Origin: Selaginella moellendorffii
Taxonomy: Eukaryota > Streptophyta > Lycopodiopsida > Selaginellales > Selaginellaceae
NCBI RefSeq assembly: GCF_000143415.4
Contig: NW_003314278.1
Location: forward strand, 1,981,265-2,045,264
DNA length: 64,000 nucleotides
Reading direction: 5' to 3'
Of the stretch, positions 40,160-50,478 are shown piece by piece. Position numbers and translations under genes: made by a program. The notes under the pieces are model-generated. The model did not search any database and was not told the DNA's origin. It was given only the letters and a program-made list of their open reading frames with translations. Position 1 is the stretch's first letter, and each line of letters starts with the position of its first letter.

Positions 40160-40640
40160 AGAGAGGAAAAATGGAATGGGATTGTTTATTTTAAAGTATG
40201 ACAGATCTATTTGTGGCATTCTTGGTTGATAAGTTGAAGTTACAGGCGGTAACACTGTTCTTGATCCTCCACGGATATTGTGCAAGCTAATTCGAAAATG
40301 GGTCTGATTTGGGAGCAAGGAGGTGTGTTGAGTACATTCTCTGGATGGTACCGCGAGCTGGTGGTGCTTTAAGGGTGTTGTGATGGCTCCCCTTCAGGTT
40401 GCCGAGCTAGGCTAGCCATTAGATAGGCAGCTTGCCAAACGCGAGTTGCTGAGTAGTGCTGGAAACAAGAGAACTTACAAGAATGGTGCTATAGTCTATT
40501 TTTCATACTACACACAAGTATATTCATAGTCCTATGCTTTTCAGTTGGGCATGACAGTAACTATAACACAATCAACATGAAGAGTTTGCAGTATTTCTGT
40601 GCATTCTTCCTTCATGATACGAGCAGTGTTGATGTTATAC
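40160..40640 (-). pseudogene. decayed tandem copy of the cysteine-rich peptide gene at 41.4-41.8 kb
   Basis: Minus-strand DNA matches the intact gene's promoter, coding region and 3' flank in order. The 3' flank near 40163-40205 (GATTGTTTATT, TGACAGATCTATTTGTGG) matches 41367-41405, the coding block HPENVLNTPPC is retained at about 40320-40350, and the promoter block AAGAGTTTGCAGTA near 40580 matches 41883-41898. Frameshifts and loss of several cysteine codons break the frame. Confidence 0.7.
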
Positions 40641-41250
40641 AATCTTAAGAATATTCTAAGAATATTTCTTTGCATAGTGACCACCTCACGTAAAAACTCA
40701 AGGATGAATTTGAGGCATTTGCAAAATTTAAATAAATAATTGAAAAATAATTAAAACTACTTTTCATATAAAATATTTATAAAAATTAATAAATTTACTA
40801 TTTTCAGAATAAAACTAATTATTAAATTTTAAATTTTTGCCAAAAAATAGTTTCTTTTATTAAAATTTTAAAAATTGATCACTTTTGATCACTTATTTTA
40901 ATGTAACAGTGCACAATCTTTGGCAACTATGGTTCTAAATTGCAATTCACAAACAACCAACTTATCTTGTAGATTCAAAACTTTTTCCCACATGCTTGTA
41001 ATGATCAGCAAGGATAATTGTGCATCTAAAAATGGATTTAGTTGCAAAAGTAAAAAATGTGCTTAAACCATTTTTAATTTTTTAACAATCTACGTTTTAT
41101 TTCAGTTTTAATAAAAGAATACTCTCGCATATCCTAGGAATATAATAGGATATGCCTAGAATCTATTAATTTACCTCAAGCTTGATTCCAGAGGAATTTG
41201 GAGCCAAACACTCCTTTTAGCTACAGCAATTGGGGAAAACGGAGCTGGAT
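40641..41250. other. AT-rich spacer
   Basis: AT-rich DNA of about 600 bp between the decayed and intact peptide genes. Nothing was recognised in it. Confidence 0.4.
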
Positions 41251-41254
41251 TATG

Positions 41255-41340
41255 GACAGCTGGGCAGCAGCCGCTCAAGCGATGGTAACGAGAAGATCTT
41301 GGACGGGATGGGCCCACAGCTCTAGGCGATTGTAAGCGTC
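41255..41340 (-). pseudogene. ~85-bp fragment of an LRR receptor kinase coding sequence
   Basis: The stretch containing CAGCAGCCGCTCAAGCGATG and GAGAAGATCTTGGACGGGAT closely matches 49186-49260 inside the LRR receptor gene, in the same orientation, with small changes and a frameshift. It is an isolated exon fragment with no surrounding LRR sequence. Confidence 0.7.
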
Positions 41341-41441
41341 TTGAGCTTACTCATACAGAAAATGGAATGTGATTGTTTATTATATAGTTTGACAGATTTA
41401 TTTGTGGGATTTTCGGTGTTTATACAGCAGCTCTAGTAGTA

Positions 41442-41834
41442 TTACACATAACAGCAGCCGTTCTCCACCGATGGGCTATTTTTTATGGAGCGCACACTGA
41501 AACATTGACCACGATAGGCGAAACCAGCTCCTCTGCAGTTATGGAAGCTACTTCGATAGTGAGTCTGACTTTGCAAGCAGGGAGGTGTGTTGAGGACATT
41601 TTCGGGATGGCAACTTGCATACAGAGCTTCCCCGTGAGCTGATGGCGTCTTGGGAATGGCGTCAAGACTTACATTTGAGTCCCTGTGAGGTTGATGAGCT
41701 GATGTTGCCTCTCCAGTGCTGTTGAAGCTAGCCAACTGCTGCCCAAGAGCAGGCAACTTAGGAAATTCGAGGTGAGTAGTGGGAGAAACAAGTAGAGAAG
41801 TTGCAACAAGAAGAAGAATAAGATATGCTGCCAT
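41442..41834 (-). CDS. small secreted cysteine-rich peptide precursor, family not recognised
   Basis: A single 130-codon frame. Residues 1-18 (MAAYLILLLVATSLLVSP) are a textbook signal peptide. Residues 19-70 form a Ser/Pro-rich linker, and the last ~60 residues contain six cysteines at 75, 86, 100, 111, 127 and 128 (spacing C-x10-C-x13-C-x10-C-x15-CC), enough for three disulfides. I do not recognise the pattern as RALF, EPF, LTP, defensin or thionin. The layout (signal, spacer, Cys-rich tail) is that of an apoplastic signalling or defence peptide, but this is inference. A TATA-like TTTATAG lies just upstream (about 41845-41851 on the plus strand). A tandem dead copy lies 1.2 kb away. Confidence 0.55.
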   Translation of the reverse strand: MAAYLILLLVATSLLVSPTTHLEFPKLPALGQQLASFNSTGEATSAHQPHRDSNVSLDAIPKTPSAHGEALYASCHPENVLNTPPCLQSQTHYRSSFHNCRGAGFAYRGQCFSVRSIKNSPSVENGCCYV

Positions 41835-43590
41835 TATTTATTTTTTATAGTAGACATTGGAGTCATATTTATAATGAACTATAAAGAGTTTGCAGTACAT
41901 TCACAAGCTTTATTTCTTCACATTCTTTTTGCATGACATGAGAGGTGTTGACCAGTTGTTCTTATTGCTCCATAGGTTCTTTTGGCGAATTCGTATCATT
42001 CAGAAATCCTTCAAGTAAATGTATTAAATCTTGGCAATAAGAGACAAGTTAAGCTTGGCTTGAAAACTTTTCTAAAAGTGGAGACATTGGCAGTTGATAT
42101 GGATTGCCACCATCGCCTTGAGTGGCCTTGCAAGCGCCCTCAAACGCTTTACTACAAATAGTCGCCCATTCCATCTTTGTCCACCAACAGCTTCGTCACT
42201 CCCCTGAACATCCCACCTGAAGAAAACTTCTTGATTGAGAAAAAAAGAAAGAAAGAATGGAAGGGCGAGTTTCTTTCGCTTGATCATGGCTTCCAAATCC
42301 AATAAACTATGGCTGGCGCTAGAATGTTTTCCATGTTTAAAAGAGTAAACTTGGTATGGGCATCACGTCAGCAACAATGGACAGCCCCTGCAAACTTAGT
42401 AGATCTTGTCCCACTCACCATCATAAAACGGAAGAACTCGAAAGTCCGACGCTGCCACCATATCTCCCATTCGGGCAGCTCCAGTGCTAGGAGCCATCTG
42501 TATCACTGTATAATCTGACTAACTCACCGGACAGTCGTGGGATTTCATTTCAACGTGAAGCTGTGGTCTCATGTTCCAGTGCTTTTTTATCCTTCACATC
42601 TCCTGCAGAGACCACCTCCTAGACTCTGAAGATGGTTTCTCCAGATCATTATAAACTCGGCAGGAAGATAGCAGCTTGAGAATTAGATCACCTTACCAAG
42701 CCTCTGGCGGAGGGCGATGTGGCAGTTCCTCGTCCCAGTCATGCTGGGCTGAAAACTTTGAGCTTCGTTCATTGACATCGAGCTCTAAGCGCATATCAAA
42801 ACTTATTGGATCAGCTGGTTTACCTAAAATATACTTACAATTATGGGATATTTTAATATAAATGTATTTATAATTTATAAACTTCCCTAAACATTTCCAG
42901 TATCTGTGTGTTTATAAATTATGAACATGTTTATAATTACAATAATTCAGCCTAAACTATTTGTGATCACAATTTTAGGGGAGGTAGGGGAGGTGGCTGG
43001 CCTGGTAAAAAACATTTAAAGTTTTAAATTTGCAAGCCTGCATAATATATGAAAAAATATAATTATGCTTAAATTGTTGTGACATATATGTGTGACTCAC
43101 AAAATAATATTTTAAGCACAATTTTTATCTTATACATGGCATATATTGATGCCCACCACATATGTATGGTAAAGTCTAAATTAATACCACATGCAATTTT
43201 ACATAAATGGTTAGCATTTTGTGTTTTTTCCTAACAATGCTCATTCTTTAATTGTTTTTCCTTGCATTGTGTAAAATTTAACTCCACGTTGGTTTTTTTT
43301 ATATAGGTTTAGACCTAAGGCTTGTCGGCATGATCTTTTTCAATGCATGAGCTAGATTTTTTAACACATTTTGGATATTGTAAGTTAAGCTCACCATCAC
43401 ATTTCTTTGGTGAGAGTAATAAAAAACACTTTACACAATAAACCATTACAATGTCAAAAATTTCAACACATAATTAAAAATGTGAGATTAAGAACACAAG
43501 AAATCCACTTAAGAACAGTAGTATGAGACAATATTAAAACCACTTCAAGCCATGCAATACAAAGGCTAATGCCAAATTTTTGAAGCTATA
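41835..43590. other. intergenic, possible gene remnants
   Basis: No intact gene. A minus-strand stretch at 42700-42794 reads as an exon-like open segment (AQHDWDEELPHRPPPEAW) followed by a GTAAG donor near 42697, and 42072-42302 holds a short open frame. Neither matches a family I know. From about 42840 the DNA is strongly AT-rich. Confidence 0.35.
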
Positions 43591-43599
43591 TGACTAACT

Positions 43600-44370
43600 C
43601 TCAAGGTGCATTCAAGTCTTATTGCTAAAGAAAAAAGAAAAGAAATGGATGGAAGTTTCATAAAATTAATAGCACTGGAGCAAGGTATGAATTTGCATTG
43701 CCAAGTAGCTCAAAGCAACAAAAGTGGAAATGGGGATTCAAAGTTTGCAACAGTCTTGGGGCTTGGTAATTGGGATGAAGAGGTTATATAGAGATTTGTT
43801 GCTATGGATTGGAGAGCAACTAAGTCATAATAATGTATCTAGTTGACTTTTATTGCAAAGTTGGAACTATGGTGTCGGCTCAACAAGTTTTTGACTCAAT
43901 GCCATCGAAAAATCTTATGGCCTAGACAACACTTGTAGCTAGATATGATCACCAAAGAGATGTTGCCTTCATATTACAACTTTCACAGTATGCAAGATCC
44001 CAACCATCATCTTGATAACTTTATATTCCTCTTGATTTTCAACTTTTGTAGCCATATGGGGTTTGTGAAACAAGGAAAGAAGTGTTTCTATGCATGGAGA
44101 TGAAATATAGAATTTGTTCTGGGCATGAGAACTACTATGGAATGATTGATCTCTTGGGACAAATAAACCAATTGGATGAGGCAATAATGGTGTTAGAATC
44201 TATGCTTCTAGAGTTGAGTTGTGTAACTTGGTTACCACTCTCAGTGCGTGTAAGAAGTGGAAAAATATATAGGTTGAGAAGATTGTGTATGACACCTTGG
44301 TGAAGATTGATAAGAGGAATAAAGTTGTATATATGTTTATAGCTAATTTATATAGAAATTAACATTGGCA
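43600..44370 (+). pseudogene. rotted PPR gene relic in AT-rich DNA
   Basis: Across three frames the plus strand still spells a PPR C-terminal half. LEQGMNLHCQVAQ lies near 43676-43714, then YCKVGTMVSAQQVFDSMPSK (about 43850-43910) followed by a stop where WTTLV is expected, then FCSHMGFVKQGKKCFYA, YYGMIDLLGQINQLDEAIMV (about 44130-44190) and an E-region KIVYDTLVKIDKRNKVVYMF. Stops and frameshifts abound, and many changes are C-to-T or G-to-A, consistent with drift by methylcytosine deamination. The gene is dead. Confidence 0.72.
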
Positions 44371-46493
44371 TACTTATTGAAGGAACAAAAGTTGGCAGCC
44401 ATGACAAAAAATGCATTAATTAAACACTTCATTGTAATGTGTGATGCTGTGATGAGATGAGAAGTTCCCATTCAGTACCTCAATTTTGGTGATGGTGCTT
44501 CTCATCCCACTACTCCATAGATCGCTCATGAATTTTATCTTTAATGATATTATAAAAGGAAAAAAATAGTTCTTGAATATTTATCTCACATAATATAAAT
44601 TAGCACTGTGTACTTGCTTGTGTAAAAACTGCATTACGTAATTGCTCATGTAAAACATTCACTAGATTTGTAGTGATATCATACTATCTAGGATGACATG
44701 ACATCAATCTTACAGTCTAAAGTGTCATACCCCATGCATATATAGTATACCCCATGTCATAATTATGTTTTGATTGCTTATATAGCAATAAAAAAATGAT
44801 TGTGTGCATAATATTTTTGCATGCAACTCAAAACATAAAAATAAATCTATACATATATAAATATATAATACTCCTATGCGCAAGTTGCCATACCTAAATC
44901 ACATTTTTTAAAAGTATGAAATAGTAGATTGGACTATGAATACTCAGCATAGTTACTATAAAGAAGTTATTTGATTACTCAAATAAATCCAACTATAGAG
45001 AGTTCTATACTATAAGGTTATTAGTCAAATGCAAGTTTGGAATGTTCATCAACTTTATTGTAGCATATGATCATTGAAGAAAATATCATTTGTCTTTAAG
45101 CTCACAAATGTATAATAAATACTTATCTAGCTTCATATCAACTTCTCTTCTAGCAAAAATTTAAGAATTCTTAATTGATTTATATATTGATTAGCTTGAT
45201 TACTAAATAAGAATAGCACTACTATTAAGCAAGCCAAATGCTATTATATATAATTTTTTTGTGTTTAGAATATGGTTTTTATTAAGAATTTTAAATTTTT
45301 TTGTGCCCACAATATCAAGACAACAATGGCTACATGGATTGGCAAGCCATGGCCAAGGCTTAATCAAGCTCCAGAATAAGTAGCAAGGCATACCTATAAC
45401 TATAAAGATGGACACAATAGTAGTTACCATAACTAAGTCACTTTATGGTCCAATCGAATAAGTCTTAGCATTTTTTGTTTCTTTATTTGCCTTGTGTTAG
45501 CTTCACTATAGCACCCTCACCACACCTTCATCTGAACACACTTAAATTTGAAACCAAACTCTAAATTTATCATACTATACAATGAATGCACTTGAATACC
45601 CTATGAGCACCAGCTTCTTTTATTTAGCCCTTGCACCCTAAAATGGTGTCAAATGAAGTTTCAACATACCAATAACTTAATGTAAGAAGGTGAGTACTCC
45701 AGCATAGACTAACACAGCCGGTGAGAACCAAATTACTCAGCCATGCTTTTGGCCACTATACATGTCAATTTAATAAAAAAAAAATCCTCTGTAAACCATC
45801 TAGAAATAATTGACCCCCTTGAAATAACTTTAAATACTATAATTATATCCATATAGAAAACCACTTCAAACACCAAAATTCAAGTTTGAAAACCATTAAT
45901 GATTTCAAATTTGGGAAATCTGAAGTATATGCAGCTGGTTTTTATATATGGTTTTTCTAGTAAAAACCATGGTCACCAACTCCCTGTCGTTGTATGTCAC
46001 ACTACAGAAGCCCCAATGACATAGAGTACCTTTGTTGATCTTGAACTGTGGCTGTGTGAAATGGTGGTCAGAACTGGAGAACTAGTGAACCAATTTGCAA
46101 AGTGTGTTATCCAGTTTAGTATAAAATCTTGCAAGATCTATCTTGACACAGGTGCACTACACTAGAACGCTCTAAAATGGGACAGTACGTCAGGTGTAAG
46201 TTCAAAGATTGGTCTAGGTCCTAGGAGTTTTGTGGGATCACATGATGAAACTAGGGAATCTTGGGAAGTGCTATCAAGTGTTTATCTTGTTAATAGGTAA
46301 ATTCCCATTGCTTAAATTATATTAATTATTATAGATTAACAGCAGAAAATCTCAACCGTTAGATTAAGGAATATCTTAGAATATGCCTAGTTGAAAATTT
46401 GGTTTGCATTAACAATTTGATAATTTTTGTATCCGCGAATTTTTATTTGTTGTTTCGAAAGCAAAAAAGTTAAATACTGATGTAGCTATAATT
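44371..46493. other. AT-rich gene-poor block
   Basis: About 2.1 kb of AT-rich sequence with no coding pattern, tRNA or terminal repeats seen. The right end contains the 3' flank of the LRR receptor gene. Confidence 0.45.
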
Positions 46494-49400
46494 CTATAGG
46501 GTGGTGGTGGTGTCCATAACGATCATCTCGCTCTCCAATCCACTCATATTGAAGTTGTGAGTCGACGAAGACAGAAGCCGCTCGTGATTGCTTGCCGACG
46601 TCTTGAGCAAAAGCTTCTCGTTGATCTGCCTGTTCTTCCTCCTCCCGCTGTTACAGCTCGACTCCTGGCCCATGTGGTCCTCAGACGACGACGAGCTCTT
46701 GCTGTTCTTGTGCGCAACCTCCTCGGGGACGTGCTTGATCTGCTCCAGCACCGCCACCACGTCCTTCATGCTCGGCCTTTCCACGGGCGACTCCTTCACG
46801 CACATTAGCGCGATCCCCAGGCACTGGAGCATCTCGTGGATGAAAGGGTCGGGCATTCCTCGCAGCCGCGAGTCGAGCGCCTCCACCCGGAGCTGGTGCT
46901 GCTGCTGCTCCTCCTGCTGCCGCACCATCAGTCCGTGGACCCAATCGACGACGTTCTTGTCTTGCTCCAGTGCTCGGCGCCCGGTTAAGATCTCGAGGAG
47001 GACAACGCCGTAGCTGTAGACGTCGCTCTTGGTCGTGATGTTTACCCGGCAGCTATACTCTGCAAGAAGCTTCTATTTAGAGCACGCCATTCACTGCAAT
47101 AGGATGCAAAAAAGAAGCTCTAGACACTCTACACTCAAAAGCCGGCTAAAGGAAAGACTAGAGGTGTCCCACTGTCCACCACCAACAGTGACAAAAGCTC
47201 ACTCGTGAGAAAGAGAAGAGACATCTCCGTGGCAAGCAGAGAGTTCTTCATCTCCACGCTCATCTCCTCATCAAATCATCACCAACATCGGCCTGAGACG
47301 AATAAGATCACACTTTTCTTCCCTGGCAGCAGGCACCACCAAGCTACGAAGCCATGATGGCAAACTCCGAACAATCTCACGCTCGCACTCAAATGCCCAC
47401 CTCATTTTAAATCACAAATGAAATCCCCGGTTGGGGCATCTATCCGCACGGCAGCTCTAACAACAAACACAAACAAGAAAAGGTGGCGGACATGAATTGG
47501 ATAGCAAGCCAATGAAACCAAAATCACCACTCGCAACCCCACGACAAACAGCGCAAGGAAGCACACTCTCATGGAAAAGCCACAAGCAAGCAAACCGGTA
47601 TGTCCAAGCCGGGCATATGAAGCAAGAGAGAAAGATCGATGGACTTACCAGGAGCAATGTAGCCAGTGGTGCCCGGGATCTTCCCCGGGTACACGAAATC
47701 CTCCTCGGCGAGCACCTTGGCCAGCCCAAAATCCGCAATGTAAGGCTCCAGCGAGTCGCCCAGCAGGATGTTGTTGGCCTTGATGTCCCTGTGCAAGATT
47801 GGCGGGTTGCAATCGTGGTGAAGGTACGCGATCCCCTGCGCCGCGCCCAGCGCGATCTTGTACCGCAGCTCCCAGTCGAGGGAGCGCTTCTTGTCCGCGT
47901 CGTGGAGCAGCTCCTCGAGGTTGCCATTGCTCTTGAAATCGTAGAGCAGCAGCGCCGTCTTGGTGTTCGTGCAGTAGCCAATGAGCCGGACGATGTTCTT
48001 GTGCCGGACCTTGGATCCCAGCGTGTGGACCTCCGAGTTGAAGCTCGCGTGGTTGGCGTTGGCTCTCCTGCTGCTGCTGAAATCGATCTCCTTGATCGCG
48101 ATCTCGTTCCCATCCGGCAGCTTCGCTTTAAACACCGATCCGGAGCTCCCTCTGCCGATTGGCACCGCCTTGCTGAAGCTTTCCACCACGTCCGAGGCGG
48201 AGATGCTCGAGTTCCACTTCTGGTATGGCGTCATCTGCCACAGCCACGGGCTACCGCGGGCGGCACTGTCCGAGAAGCCGCGGCACCGGCGGTACAGGAG
48301 GACCGAGCCCAGCAGCACCACCAGCGCGGTACCGCCGAAGAGCAGCGCCACCACCACGGGGGGCCGCATGGACCGCCGTACGGGCGACCCGTGGCCGTCC
48401 GTACCGCACTGTGGGCCGTCGAGCGTGCCGCGCGACACGCCCGACATGGCGCACAGCCGGCGGTTGCCCGCGAAAGAGACGGCCATGTTGCGGAATGCAT
48501 CGGTGGATGGGATGATGCCCGTGAAGGAGTTGTAGGAGACGTTGAGGAAGTTGAGGTTGGCGAGCTTGTCAAGGAGTTGGACGCCGCCAAAGAGATTGTT
48601 GTGCGCGAGATCGAGGCGGACGAGGTGCGTGAGATCGGCGAATCGCTCCGGGATGGATCCCGTGAGGGAATTGGAGTGGAGGTCGAGCGCGATGGAGAGG
48701 CTGACCAGCCCACCCAGCGTCGCCGGGATCTCCCCGGACAGCCTGTTGTTGGCGAGCTCCAGCGAGAGGAGCTGCTTGCACAGGCCGAGATCGTCCGGGA
48801 TCTTCCCCGTCAATCGATTGTTCGAGAGCTTGAGGTACTCGAGCGCTTGCATGTCGCCGATCTGCGGCGGGATCTCTCCCTCGAGCTGGTTGGAGGAGGC
48901 GTCGAGCAGCTGGAGAGCGCGCAGCCGGCCCAGCGACGCGGGCACCGGGCCCGTGAGCTCGTTCTTCACCAGGACCAAGCCCTGCAGCGACATGAGGCTG
49001 CCAATCTCCTCGGGGATCTCCCCGCTCAGCCCGTTCCCCTCGAGGTCGAGGAATGTGAGATTCCGGAGGCTCCCCAGGCTCCTGGGGATGCCGCCCACGA
49101 GGAGATTCTCCTTGACGCGCAGCCGGACGAGCACGGAGTCGGTGACGCCCACCTCGGGCAGCACCCCGGACAGCCGGTTGTGGATGAGCAGCAGCCGCTC
49201 CAGCGATGGCAGCGAGAAGATCTTGGACGGGATGGGCCCCGAGAGGCGATTGTAGGAGAGATCGAGCGTATTGAGGTGGGAGCAATTGACGATGCTGTCC
49301 GGGATCGGGCCCTCGAGCTGGTTCTCCCAGCAAAAGAGGAGCGTCAGATTGGCGAGGCGGCCGATGGAGTCGGGCAGGGGGCCCGAGAGCCGGTTGGTGT

Positions 49401-50478
49401 CGAGCTCCAGCACCTTGAGCTCCGTGCAGTCGCCAAACTCGGGCGGTATGCGGCCCGTGAGGTTGTTGATACTCACCAGGAAGTTCTGGAGCGAGGAAAG
49501 ATGGCCGACCTCGGGCGGTATACCGCCCGACAGCGAGTTCGTGGAGAGGTCAATCTCGGTCAACAGTTTGCAGCCGCCGACGGAGGGCGGTATGCCGCCG
49601 GTCAGCTCGTTCTGCCACAGGAGCAGCCGCCGGAGCTGCGTGAGTTGACCAAGGTTGACCGGGATGGTGCCCGTGAGCTTGTTCTGGAAGAGGTGGAGGT
49701 TTTGGAGCGCCGTGCATTCGCATAGCTCGTCGGGTATGGAGCCCGTGAGCGCCGCGCCGTAGAGGAGGAGCGACTCGAGGCTCTTGAGCCTGCCGAAGGT
49801 GGGAGGGATCGGGCCCGAGATGTTGGTCACGGCGAATCCAAACATGGTGAGGCTGGAGCAGTTCCCAATCTCGTGCGGGATCGGACCCGAAATCCCGGCA
49901 TTGCCGCCGCCCCGGATGATCCTCAGCTTCTGAAGGTGGCCGATTTCAGGCGGGATGGTCCCGTTGAGACGGTTGTCGAAGAGCTGGAGCGTGTCGAGGC
50001 TGGAGCAGCCTTTGATCGAAGGTGGGATCCGGCCGACGAGCTGGTTGGCCTGGAGGTTGAGGATCTGGAGGCGGGGGAGGTTGCCAATGGTGTCTGGGAT
50101 CGCGCCACTGACTTCGTTGTTGGAGAGGTCGAGGAACTCGAGCTTGGAGCAGCGGCCGATCTCTGGCGGTATCCTGCCGGTGAGATTGGTGGAGGAGAGA
50201 TTGAGGGACTGGAGCTCGGTGAGGAGGCCGAGCTCTCGCGGGAGCTGGGCGTGGAGGTAGTGCCCCGCGAGCGAGAGAGAGGTGACGCGGCCCGTGGTTG
50301 GCGAGCACGAGACACCGAGCCAGCCACACGGGCCCGAGGAAGAGTTCCAGCCCAGGGTGTTGTTGAATGTGTGGGCGAAAGCGAGCAGGGCTTGGGCATC
50401 TTGAGACTCATCTTGCAGCTGCGCCACTGCTTGAAGAACGATCAAGGTGGCGAGGAGCAAAACATGCCTCCTGGCCAT
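46494..50478 (-). CDS. LRR receptor-like serine/threonine kinase, subfamily XI-like
   Basis: Two exons, 47649-50478 and 46494-47059 (589-nt intron), give 1131 aa. Order: signal peptide (MARRHVLLLATLIVLQAVAQ), LRR N-terminal cap, more than twenty plant LRRs (IPxxLGxLxxLxxLxLxxN type) to about residue 650, and a single membrane helix near 704-728 (VVVALLFGGTALVVLLGSVL). The cytosolic kinase has IGRGSSGSVFKAKL (glycine loop), AIKEID (Lys), HRDIKANNILL, DFGLAKVL and GYIAPEY, the last two residues being restored by splicing. It is an RD kinase and should be active. Ectodomain motifs such as RIIRGGGNAGISGPIP and the juxtamembrane MTPYQKWNSSISASDVV resemble the RGI/RCH-type peptide receptors of subfamily XI. 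The ligand is unknown. The frame upstream of 50478 has no in-frame ATG. Confidence 0.92.

Noticed and set aside
47497-49725. 742-codon open frame on the plus strand opposite the LRR receptor kinase
   Set aside because: It mirrors the repetitive, GC-rich LRR codons of the real gene. It has no domain, no splice logic and low-complexity composition (runs of Glu/Arg/Val), so it is an antisense shadow.
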